Source: an uncultured Coriobacteriaceae bacterium
Lineage (GTDB): Bacteria > Actinomycetota > Coriobacteriia > Coriobacteriales > UMGS124
Length of the DNA stretch: 11,299 nucleotides
Reading direction: 5' to 3'
NCBI GenBank assembly: GCA_900539345.1
Contig: UQBS01000075.1
Coordinates: 1-11,299, forward strand
The translations under genes and the position numbers were made by a program. This document shows positions 5,511 through 11,299 of the stretch, piece by piece (position 1 is the stretch's first letter; every line of letters starts with the position of its first letter). The notes under the pieces were generated by a model, which ran no database searches, was not told the origin of the DNA, and worked only from the letters and a program-made list of their open reading frames with translations.

Positions 5511-6509
5511 TTGAGCAACAGCACTTGCACACGCAGGACATTCATCGCGAGCGCAGCCGCGGCGACGATCGCCGGGCTCGGCTCACTGATGCCCGCCGGC
5601 CGCAGTGGGGTCGCCCTCGCCGACGGCCAAGTCGCCTCCGGCGGCGGCGCTCAAGGCGCGGCTCCCGTCGACGGGCAGGCGGCGCCTGCCAGCGGTGCCC
5701 AGGGCGCAGTCGCAGACGACATGCCCGTCTTCAACATCCCCACGTCGCTTCCCGCATGGGTGGACGAGCAGGCGGCACAGACGCTTCTCTCCCAGGCAAG
5801 CGACCCTGACGTCGCCCATATCCTGTGCGACGCGCAAGCCCTCGGAGAGTTTGACCAGGACCTGGCAAAGAAACTGCTTAAGCTTGCCGCCGAAAACCCC
5901 GACGCCCGACCGTTCGTGGCGGGCTTTCGCACGTCATACCCCGGCACGAAGGCCGGCGGCCTCACCGAGTACGACCTGCCCACCGACGGGGGCATCCCGC
6001 ATCTCATGCAGTGGGACAAGCGCTGGGGCTACATGGAGTACATCGGCGGTCCGTTGGGAACCAAGGGCTGCTGCCCCACTTCGCTGGCAATGCTCTATGC
6101 AGGCCTTTCAGGCCGCACCGACATGAGTCCCTACATGGTGTCGCTGCTCGCGACAGAGTCGGAACTTTGCGACGCCCAAGCTGGCACGCACGGCGAATTC
6201 GTGGGCTACTTCTGCGAACGCGTCGGTCTCGAATGGGCCGACGTCACCACCATCGACGAAGCCGCGAGCTATCTCAACGGCGGCTGGCTTCTCGTGTGCA
6301 ACCTTGGCGCCGGCGAGTTCACCGACCTGGGCCATTACGTGCTCATCACTGGCTGGTCGGGCTACGACGGCGATGTGCATGTGAACGACCCGTACACGAC
6401 GTCGGTCAACGAGCGCCCCTGGCCCTTGGTGACCATCTTCTATGAGTGCAACTCGACCTATGCCGTGAGGGCTGGAGAGGCACTGCTGTCCTCGCCCAAC
6501 GTCGCCTAA
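5511..6509 (+). CDS. Tat-exported C39-like cysteine peptidase-fold protein
   Basis: Predicted 332-residue exported protein. The N-terminus has a twin-arginine signal, TRRTFI (residues 7-12), an alanine-rich hydrophobic stretch, and a likely cleavage after VALA (34-37). Residues 38-69 form an Ala/Gly-rich linker of two imperfect 16-residue units, each beginning DGQ. A helical spacer follows (about 80-130), then a Peptidase_C39_2 domain (about 155-320): oxyanion-type Gln in MQWDKRW (Q167), nucleophile region GCCPTSLAM (186-194) with C187 in the usual GCGPTS position and C188 replacing the glycine, H275 in GHYVLITG, and N292-D293 in VNDP. Such proteins act outside the cell as peptidases or amidases; the substrate is unknown. 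The start is TTG at 5511, with GGGGG about 8 bases upstream and the Tat signal starting right there. Ten bases separate it from crcB, suggesting one transcript. Confidence 0.85.
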   Translation: MSNSTCTRRTFIASAAAATIAGLGSLMPAGRSGVALADGQVASGGGAQGAAPVDGQAAPASGAQGAVADDMPVFNIPTSLPAWVDEQAAQTLLSQASDPDVAHILCDAQALGEFDQDLAKKLLKLAAENPDARPFVAGFRTSYPGTKAGGLTEYDLPTDGGIPHLMQWDKRWGYMEYIGGPLGTKGCCPTSLAMLYAGLSGRTDMSPYMVSLLATESELCDAQAGTHGEFVGYFCERVGLEWADVTTIDEAASYLNGGWLLVCNLGAGEFTDLGHYVLITGWSGYDGDVHVNDPYTTSVNERPWPLVTIFYECNSTYAVRAGEALLSSPNVA

Positions 6510-6519
6510 GAAGGACCGG

Positions 6520-6891
6520 ATGTTTCTCAACTGCCTGTTTGTCGGTCTCGGCGGCTTTGTGGGATCGGTGCTGCGCTACCTCGTGGGCTTCATTCCCACG
6601 GGTGCCGTCGCCACCTTTCCCATCAAGACCCTCGCCATCAACATCGTGGGCTCGTTCGTAATCGGCCTTGTGTGCGCGCTTGCATCCAAGCTCGGCACGG
6701 CCATGAACCCGCAGCTGCTGCTCTTCCTCAAGGTGGGCGTGTGCGGTGGCTTCACCACGTTCTCCACGTTTACGCTTGAGTCGAACAGCCTCATCCAAGC
6801 CGGCAACACCCCGCTCGCCGTGCTGTACGCCGTGCTGAGCGTCACCCTGAGCATCGCCGCCGTGTTCGCGGCACAGGCGCTGGTGAAGTAG
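6520..6891 (+). CDS. crcB: Fluoride ion channel CrcB/Fluc
   Basis: Predicted 123-residue membrane protein with four transmembrane helices that assembles as an antiparallel dimer and exports fluoride. Diagnostic elements are GGFVGSVLRY (11-20), the pore asparagine in INIVGSF (N41), and GGFTTFSTF (76-84), which carries the central sodium-site loop and the paired phenylalanines F81 and F84. The length is normal for a homodimeric Fluc. AAGGA lies 5 bases before the ATG. It sits 10 bases after the C39-like gene and is probably co-transcribed with it. Only one copy is present, so a self-dimer is expected unless a second copy lies elsewhere. Confidence 0.95.
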   Translation: MFLNCLFVGLGGFVGSVLRYLVGFIPTGAVATFPIKTLAINIVGSFVIGLVCALASKLGTAMNPQLLLFLKVGVCGGFTTFSTFTLESNSLIQAGNTPLAVLYAVLSVTLSIAAVFAAQALVK

Positions 6892-6936
6892 GAGAGAAGA
6901 GCGCACTGCGGCGCGGGAGGGCGACCCAAGAACGAC

Positions 6937-6977
6937 CCTGAGCCACGCGGCGGAGCAGATTCGACGCGCAGCTCAGG
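6937..6977. terminator. Possible bidirectional hairpin between convergent genes
   Basis: CCTGAGC (6937-6943) pairs perfectly with GCTCAGG (6971-6977), with a GC-rich loop that can pair partly inside. It lies between the convergent crcB and ArsC-like genes. On the minus strand it is followed by GTCGTTCTT, a poor T-run. A terminator role is plausible by position but weak by sequence. Confidence 0.3.
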
Positions 6978-7010
6978 AGCAAACGGTGTCAGTGGAAATC
7001 CGTACCGTGC

Positions 7011-7370
7011 CTAGCCCAGGCGCTCCTGCCAGGCCTGTTCGCGAAAACCAACGAGTACGAAGTCGTCGCCCACCACGAGAGGGCGCTTCACGAGCATGCC
7101 GTTCTCGGCAAGCAGGACAAGCGCGTCCTCATCGCTCAACCCCGCATCAAGCTGGGCCTTTATGTTGCGCTCGCGATAGAGCACGCCGCTTGTGTTGAAG
7201 AGCTTGCGCACGGGCAGGCCTCCCCGCTCACGCCACTCGGCAAGCTCGGCCGCCGTGGGGTTGTCAGTCACAATGTCGCGGTCGATGTAGTCCACGCCGT
7301 GCTCGTCGAGCCATTTCTTGGCCTTCTTGCAGGTAGAGCACTTGGGATACTCAAGGAAGAGAACAGGCAT
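7011..7370 (-). CDS. ArsC/Spx family thioredoxin-fold protein (YffB-like)
   Basis: Predicted 119-residue cytoplasmic protein with the family's usual length and order. It opens with a beta strand and PKCSTCKKA (9-17), a CxxC pair C11/C14 at the head of the first helix, then DIVTDNPTAAEL (32-43), KLFNTSG (56-62), and the C-terminal KRPLVV (95-100) with the Arg-Pro typical of this fold. Relatives include arsenate reductase, YffB and the RNA polymerase-binding regulator Spx. The CxxC fits YffB or Spx as well as an arsenate reductase, and no other arsenic gene lies nearby, so arsenate reduction is not claimed. GGAGG lies 6 bases before the ATG at 7370, a strong start. Transcribed alone, convergent with crcB. 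Confidence 0.88.
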   Translation of the reverse strand: MPVLFLEYPKCSTCKKAKKWLDEHGVDYIDRDIVTDNPTAAELAEWRERGGLPVRKLFNTSGVLYRERNIKAQLDAGLSDEDALVLLAENGMLVKRPLVVGDDFVLVGFREQAWQERLG

Positions 7371-7531
7371 GGTGCCTCCAATCGCACGGTTGCTCGAATG
7401 GCGCAGATTGTACTCCGAGAAGAGGACGTAAAGACCCGCAGCGCGGCAGGGCTATATCTCCTCGACGCGAGCTGCGAGATAGTCGCGGAAACCGGGCAGC
7501 GTAGGATTTTTCCAAGCACTACCTAATCTAC

Positions 7532-7573
7532 CTGCACTTTTGCAATTTTAGGCAATTTTTGCAAGTTTTGCAG
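7532..7573. repeat. AT-rich periodic GCA-TTTT repeat
   Basis: Five GCA triplets start at 7534, 7542, 7552, 7561 and 7570, each of the first four followed by a run of T within a few bases, giving a period of 8-10 bases, close to one helical turn. It stands out against the GC-rich surroundings. It could be curved DNA, a protein-binding array, or decayed coding sequence (on the minus strand LQNLQKLPKIAKVQ). Confidence 0.45.
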
Positions 7574-7647
7574 AGCCCGCGACGCCGCCCATGAGAAACC
7601 AGAGTGGTACGGGAATTTCCGCTGGAGCACCATTTTAGAGAGCACAT

Positions 7648-7717
7648 CGAGTGACTCGGCATCGTTTTGTCGAGTCACTCGACAAAATGGATGTCGAGCC
7701 TATCGAGTTGTCGAGGC
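7648..7717. repeat. Left 70-bp direct repeat carrying two operator-like palindromes
   Basis: This block matches 9333-9402 in the same orientation at 57 of 70 positions. It contains an 11-base palindrome CGAGT-G-ACTCG (7648-7658) and a perfect 23-base palindrome (7665-7687; 11-base arms around a central C), centres 23 bases apart, then ATGTCGAGCCTATCGAGTTG (7691-7710), identical in both copies. The promoter hexamers present in the right copy are not conserved here, so this copy looks like an operator without a promoter. Confidence 0.75.
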
Positions 7718-7817
7718 AAGAGGGTCGGCTAAACTGCCTGCCTGCAATTTGGTCTCACGAGAAGCCAGCCTTCCCCAACGCCGCCTATCAGCGGCACGCC
7801 TCCGTTTGGCCCGTTCC

Positions 7818-9287
7818 TCAGCCTGCAGCTATCTCCAGTTTCGTTCTTCCCCGCTCCCCTATCACATGCCGCAACGTACCCGTGCGGAGCATGGCGTCGA
7901 CCGTCGTGCTTAGTTTCTTGGAGATACCCTTATATCCCATGGCACGAGCGAGCTCGGTCAGCGTAAGGGGGCCGGCCGCCAACGCCTCCAGAACGCGCGC
8001 CTCATACACTTCCGCCTTGGCCGCAGCGCCTCCTGACGGCAGAAATGCCCGATGGATAGGAATGGTCACCGAAAGATACCCGCGCGCATCATCCATCTCG
8101 AACGTCGGCTCATCGGAGCCGTTCTGACGCAAGGCCGCAAAAGCGTTGGGAAACCCAGTGTTGCGCCCCTCGATGAGATGCAGCTCCTTGAGGAAATCGC
8201 CAATCCTGCGATTGCGATAGATGCGGGCGCGGAACCTATGCGCCTCCACGTCCTCATCGGTGATGCTGCGATCAAAGCCCGGGTAGCTTGTCACTTCCAG
8301 TGATTGAGGCGTGACGCGTACGCAAATGGGCTCAGCGACCTGGTAGGAGCGGTGATACACGGCGTTTGAAAGAATCTCTTCCACCGCACGGAACGGGTAG
8401 TTGTACACCACGCACGCCTCAGCGGCATCATCAAGTTTGTATGTCTTAGACGCAATGACGAAGTTCTCGATATACGAGAGCGCGTCTCTCAGCTGACGCT
8501 GAATCGGGCCGGTAAACACCCTCTCCACCATGCCCTCTCCCGTGGGATCGGGAATGACGACGACCTCAATGCGAGCGTATCGGAAATACCGCTCTGGCCT
8601 CTCGGAGAACATGAGAATGCCGACATTGCGCGGCCTTCGCCTCTCGGGCGAACCCGAAAGAAGCTGCAGGTCATCGGCAATTTCAACCAAACCGCTGTCC
8701 ACGGTCTGTTCGTACAGACTGCTTCCGATTTGCTTGAGATGCTCTCGCATGAGACCCAAATCAAGATCATCCACCTCAGCCAGCAGATTGGGGCGGTCAT
8801 CGAAGGGGATGTCCGTTGCCGCATAGAAAAGCTCCCTTTCTTCCTGCGGCGATGCGACAATCGTGCTGCTGAACTTGCGGATGTAGTAAAACTTGCTCGA
8901 CTTATCAGACAGGACGTCCTTTGAGGCCTTGTAGGGGCGTCCGTATCCTCCAGGCACCCAAATGACGATGATATAGACACCCTGGAAAAGGACCGGCTCC
9001 ACAACCGGGTTGTACAGAGGCTCGATGCAGTGGCACAGACCAACAAGCCGCTTGAGAATGTCGTCAATGCGCTCCTGTTCGATGCCTTTAAGAGGGAAGA
9101 CGGGGCTGCCATCGCGTTCCTCCACACCAATGACGATGTAGCCGCCGCCAATGTTGTCGATGTCGTTGGCAAAGGCACAAATGGTATGGATGATGGGGTT
9201 CGGATTGAAATCCGCTTTGAACTCGACGCGCGTAGATTCAACCGTGCGCAGGTTGACAAGGTCATCAATGTTCACTGGTATAGCCAT
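7818..9287 (-). CDS. Schlafen AlbA_2 domain / HATPase_c_4 / winged-helix protein
   Basis: Predicted 489-residue soluble protein of the group often annotated as ATP-binding or putative transcriptional regulator. The AlbA_2 (Schlafen-type) domain spans about 10-150, with ESTRVEFKADF (17-27), AFANDIDNIGGGYIVIGVEE (38-57) and, near 133, FYYIRKFSST. A GHKL-type ATPase region follows, with AVEEILSNAVYHRSY (301-315) and GRNTGFPNAF (374-383). The C-terminus (about 425-485) is a winged helix, with LTLTELARAMGYKGISKKLS (441-460) as the helix-turn-helix. The ATG at 9287 is preferred to the ATG at 9317 because GGAGG lies 8 bases before it. Family members include regulators, and AlbA_2/Schlafen-type domains also occur in phage-defence proteins; nuclease activity is not shown here. 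Its promoter lies within palindromes repeated beyond its 3' end, so the winged helix may bind those sites. G+C is somewhat lower than in the left half. Confidence 0.85.
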   Translation of the reverse strand: MAIPVNIDDLVNLRTVESTRVEFKADFNPNPIIHTICAFANDIDNIGGGYIVIGVEERDGSPVFPLKGIEQERIDDILKRLVGLCHCIEPLYNPVVEPVLFQGVYIIVIWVPGGYGRPYKASKDVLSDKSSKFYYIRKFSSTIVASPQEERELFYAATDIPFDDRPNLLAEVDDLDLGLMREHLKQIGSSLYEQTVDSGLVEIADDLQLLSGSPERRRPRNVGILMFSERPERYFRYARIEVVVIPDPTGEGMVERVFTGPIQRQLRDALSYIENFVIASKTYKLDDAAEACVVYNYPFRAVEEILSNAVYHRSYQVAEPICVRVTPQSLEVTSYPGFDRSITDEDVEAHRFRARIYRNRRIGDFLKELHLIEGRNTGFPNAFAALRQNGSDEPTFEMDDARGYLSVTIPIHRAFLPSGGAAAKAEVYEARVLEALAAGPLTLTELARAMGYKGISKKLSTTVDAMLRTGTLRHVIGERGRTKLEIAAG

Positions 9288-9320
9288 GACGTCGCCCTCC
9301 TCGATGACTCGACACACTCG

Positions 9321-9349
9321 ATAATAAAACGTCGAGTCACTCGACGCAA
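9321..9349 (-). promoter_or_regulatory. Promoter of the AlbA_2 gene: TTGCGT-N17-TATTAT
   Basis: On the minus strand TTGCGT (9349-9344) and TATTAT (9326-9321) are separated by exactly 17 bases. The -10 ends about 33 bases before the ATG at 9287, leaving room for a short leader with the Shine-Dalgarno. The spacer is almost entirely filled by a palindrome, which argues for repression at this promoter. Confidence 0.7.
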
Positions 9350-9371
9350 GTTTGTCGAGTGACTCGACGAA
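9330..9371. promoter_or_regulatory. Twin palindromic operators of the AlbA_2 gene
   Basis: Site 1 (9330-9346) is a perfect palindrome, CGTCGAGT-C-ACTCGACG, between and overlapping the -35 and -10. Site 2 (9351-9371), TTTGTCGAGT-G-ACTCGACGAA with one arm mismatch, adjoins the -35 upstream. Centres are 23 bases apart. A degenerate third site (CGATGACTCG, 9302-9311) lies between promoter and start codon. The pattern fits cooperative binding of two dimers. The regulator may be the gene's own winged-helix protein or one encoded elsewhere. Confidence 0.75.
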
Positions 9372-9402
9372 ATGAATGTCGAGCCTATCGAGTTGTTAGG
9401 GC
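9333..9402. repeat. Right 70-bp direct repeat (operator copy)
   Basis: Partner of 7648-7717, offset 1,685 bases, same orientation, 57 of 70 positions identical. The core palindrome arms and the 20-base tail 9376-9395 are conserved, and most differences fall at palindrome centres and between the two sites. Together the two copies bracket the AlbA_2 gene. Confidence 0.75.
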
Positions 9403-9427
9403 GAGCCTCTTCATACCCCAGACTACT

Positions 9428-9449
9428 GCCTGACACATGACGGTCAGGC
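9428..9449. repeat. Hairpin GCCTGAC-N8-GTCAGGC
   Basis: A perfect 7-bp stem with an 8-base loop lies between the AlbA_2 promoter and the TIR gene's 3' end. No T-run follows on either strand, so it is not a standard terminator, though its place downstream of the TIR gene would suit a transcript-end hairpin. Confidence 0.4.
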
Positions 9450-9555
9450 GTGCTCTAAAGAAGGGTGGGGCACAAACCGCAAGGCCGCCACCTTAAACGA
9501 TAGTCGCTTTATGTCCACCAGGCAGTCGAACTATCAGCGCTCGACCTGACACTGA

Positions 9556-11274
9556 TTATGATAATAATACTCGACAAATAGGAATTACAAATATGCCTAT
9601 AACAATGATTGCTGCAACGGCATAACACACAAGCTGTCCCACTGCCTCGTACTTCTGCGATTCCAGCTCTTCAGTGCGCTGCTTTGCCTCTTTTATCCCA
9701 GCATTGCATTCACAAATAATCTGTGATACTCCTTGCCAGGCACTGATTGTTTCTACCGAGTCTCTGGCTTTCCTAAAATCGCCCTGAATCTTCCCGTTTT
9801 TGTCAGCCTTGTCAGATGCAAGTTGCTTTTGCGCCTGCCTCATCAGCTGTTTCGCTTGTTTTGCGCGTTCCTCACATTCGTTCGCGATTTGATTTTTCTT
9901 TTCCCGACAAGCAGCCGCACGCTGTTCACTTTGAGGGTAATCCCGTGCTCTTTTAAATCCCGCCTCTGCACGCTTCCAACGTTTCCACGCTTCCACAAGG
10001 CCGGTTGTCTTTTCCGCCTTTTCAGCCCAGTTGCATGCGTCATTAAACTCGTTGGCAAGCACTGAATAGCGAATGTGCTCCACCTCTTGAGCAAGGTCAC
10101 CCTTTGCATACTGAATGGCCCTTTCAAAATCGCTCATGTCCAGCAGGCCACTGTTGTATTGAGTAAGTTCGGACCGATCACTTTCTTGAAGCTCGGCCAT
10201 CACCTTCACCAGATATGCATCCGCGTTTTCAGGCTCAGTATCAAGGATGCGCTCAGCGTACTCATTCGCCCTATCCCACTCCTTGTCAGCCAAGAAAATG
10301 TAGGCACGCTTGAGCAGGGCGGTTACGGCATTGGACCCAGCCACGGCAGGGACAGGCTGAGCAACATTCGTCACTTCGTCCTTCCCACAGATCTTCTTGA
10401 TGCCGCGTACGAGGTCCTGCATGAAGCCGAGTTTGGACATGTCCTGGGCCTGCAGGTGACTGAACTCCTCGGGCAGGTCGTAGGGGTCCATGTCGCGGTA
10501 TGCCGGGATGAGGGTCTTGCGCGCACCGGCCTTGATGAGTGCCAGGTAACGGCTCCACTCGTTCTTGACCCAGGGCGCCTTCACATATTCGGGCTTGGTG
10601 CCAATCACCACCATGGCTTTGGAGCTCTGCAGGGCCGAATAGATGTAGGGCTCGTAGGCCTGGCCCAGCTTGTCCTCAAGCGTGATGCGGGCGAAGAAGA
10701 CGCGAAAGCCCTCGCGGGTGAGCTCGTGGTAGAGGTCGTTTGCCAGCACACTGTCGCGCGTGCGCTGACCCTGGGCATCGGTTTCTTTGTAGCAGATAAA
10801 AACGTCGAACGGCTCTTCCTTGGCAGCAACCTCGGCGATGCCCTCCTGGATGGCGGCAATCTCCTTGGCCTGGCTCTCATAGATGCCACGCTGCACAAGG
10901 TCGGCATGGGCAAGCGCCTGCCTGTAGTCCTCATCGGCCAGGATGCTGCTTGCCTGCATGCGGTTGACCGTGGGTATGCGACGGCCGGTTGCCGGGTCCT
11001 CGACGTACTCCACGCCATAGCGGCACAGGACAATAGACCAGTACGCCTCGGCGTCATTTGCGTCCTCAGAGAGAATCTGCTCGAAAATGCGCATAGCCTT
11101 GTCGTACTCGCTGGCGCGGCGGAAGTGGTTGCCACGGTCGTAGAGATTGGCGCGGCGGTCGTCGTCGAGGCGCGGCAGGGTCTGCTGCGTGCGGCAGTAG
11201 TCGCAGGTGACGCTCGTGGCACCCTCGGGCACTTCGAGCGAGGCACCGCACATTTTGCACTTGAATGCTGTCAT
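9556..11274 (-). CDS. Zinc ribbon-TPR-TIR-TPR-coiled coil protein with C-terminal membrane anchor
   Basis: Predicted 572-residue TIR protein. A zinc ribbon opens it (C6, C9, C24, C27), then a TPR-like helical region (about 43-150) and a TIR domain (about 155-260) beginning PFDVFICYKETD. TIR NADases use a glutamate after a WxxxE-type sequence; here WVKNEW gives W235 and E239, so NAD+ cleavage or a cyclic-ADP-ribose product is possible. The segment PYDLPEEFSHLQAQDMSKLG (264-283) is strongly conserved in gut Firmicutes and Actinobacteria relatives. TPR-like repeats follow (about 317-420), then a charged coiled coil (430-545) and one hydrophobic helix (about 549-570), suggesting membrane attachment. 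AGGAAAG lies about 8 bases before the ATG at 11274. The 5' half is GC-rich (to about 65%) and the 3' half nearer 45-52%, with TTA leucine codons at the end, as if the effector tail was acquired or exchanged. A defence role is inferred from the domain only. Confidence 0.88.
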   Translation of the reverse strand: MTAFKCKMCGASLEVPEGATSVTCDYCRTQQTLPRLDDDRRANLYDRGNHFRRASEYDKAMRIFEQILSEDANDAEAYWSIVLCRYGVEYVEDPATGRRIPTVNRMQASSILADEDYRQALAHADLVQRGIYESQAKEIAAIQEGIAEVAAKEEPFDVFICYKETDAQGQRTRDSVLANDLYHELTREGFRVFFARITLEDKLGQAYEPYIYSALQSSKAMVVIGTKPEYVKAPWVKNEWSRYLALIKAGARKTLIPAYRDMDPYDLPEEFSHLQAQDMSKLGFMQDLVRGIKKICGKDEVTNVAQPVPAVAGSNAVTALLKRAYIFLADKEWDRANEYAERILDTEPENADAYLVKVMAELQESDRSELTQYNSGLLDMSDFERAIQYAKGDLAQEVEHIRYSVLANEFNDACNWAEKAEKTTGLVEAWKRWKRAEAGFKRARDYPQSEQRAAACREKKNQIANECEERAKQAKQLMRQAQKQLASDKADKNGKIQGDFRKARDSVETISAWQGVSQIICECNAGIKEAKQRTEELESQKYEAVGQLVCYAVAAIIVIGIFVIPICRVLLS

Positions 11275-11299
11275 GGTTGAGTCTTTCCTGGTAGAAGGC

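Larger units (their letters stand above)
7371..7817. other. 447-bp intergenic region, start of the accessory segment
   Basis: No gene with a credible start was found. Contents in order: leader of the ArsC-like gene (7371 to about 7510), an AT-rich stretch with periodic GCA-TTTT units (7532-7573), and the 70-base direct repeat that copies the AlbA_2 gene's operators (7648-7717). A 36-codon minus-strand frame at 7523-7633 (MVLQRKF...PKIAKVQVD) starts just past the operator copy but lacks a ribosome binding site; it may be a relic or chance. No clear terminator for the AlbA_2 gene was seen. Confidence 0.5.

Noticed and set aside
7011..7370. Assignment as arsenate reductase in an arsenic operon, with the methyltransferase as ArsM
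   Set aside because: No arsR, arsB or acr3 nearby, the methyltransferase lacks the ArsM cysteines, and the small protein fits the wider ArsC/Spx/YffB group equally well.
7299..7526. Plus-strand frame of 75 codons overlapping the ArsC-like gene
   Set aside because: Begins antisense to a confident gene and no Shine-Dalgarno or domain supports it.
7648..7717. CRISPR-like array
   Set aside because: Only a few palindromes with short, irregular spacing; no regular repeat-spacer pattern.
7651..8127. Plus-strand frame starting inside the left repeat
   Set aside because: It runs through the palindromes and then antisense to the AlbA_2 gene; no family resemblance.
7648..9402. Insertion sequence or transposon with terminal repeats
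   Set aside because: The repeats are direct, diverged, carry promoter operators, and no transposase or integrase lies between them; kept instead as a module-bracketing repeat.
10075..11280. Long plus-strand open frame of 401 codons opposite the TIR gene
   Set aside because: It is fully antisense to a gene with recognisable zinc ribbon and TIR motifs; its translation shows no domain pattern, and long antisense frames are common in GC-rich DNA.

Overview
The window is a GC-rich bacterial chromosome segment (roughly 60% G+C by eye) with strong Shine-Dalgarno sites and short overlaps between co-directional genes. The mix of families (an atypical PlsY with a GT4 glycosyltransferase, a MarR/MATE pair, a Tat-exported C39-like protein, CrcB, an ArsC/Spx-like protein, a Schlafen-type AlbA_2 ATPase and a zinc-ribbon/TIR protein) best fits a gut actinobacterium of the class Coriobacteriia. 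That placement is an inference from family resemblance; there is no rRNA or other marker gene here.

Layout. Positions 258-2193 (minus): a two-gene lipid/glycan unit, a GT4 glycosyltransferase followed by a PlsY-like membrane acyltransferase whose start overlaps the glycosyltransferase end. Positions 2452-3147 (minus): a UbiE/ArsM-like SAM methyltransferase. Its promoter region carries three copies of an 11-bp element and a C/G-arm palindrome, and a stray copy of its own 3' end lies just downstream. Positions 3401-5258 (minus): a MarR regulator and a MATE exporter in a coupled operon resembling mepR-mepA, closed by a hairpin terminator and headed by three matching inverted repeats that look like the MarR operators. 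Positions 5511-6891 (plus, divergent): a Tat-exported C39-like cysteine protease-fold protein followed at 10 bp by the fluoride channel CrcB. Positions 7011-7370 (minus): a small ArsC/Spx-family thioredoxin-fold protein.

The right third (about 7520-11274) is accessory. A Schlafen AlbA_2/ATPase/winged-helix protein (7818-9287, minus) has a readable promoter (TTGCGT-N17-TATTAT) whose spacer and upstream edge are covered by two palindromes of core CGAGT-S-ACTCG, 23 bp apart. A diverged 70-bp copy of this two-operator block lies beyond the gene's 3' end in the same orientation, so the gene is bracketed by direct repeats. Next comes a zinc ribbon-TPR-TIR-TPR-coiled coil-transmembrane protein (9556-11274, minus) whose 3' half is clearly more AT-rich than its 5' half. 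AlbA_2/Schlafen and TIR proteins both occur among prokaryotic immune effectors, so this pair with its operator/repeat architecture is the best candidate for an undescribed system here. A joint function is not shown by the sequence.

No tRNA, rRNA, CRISPR array or transposase was recognised.
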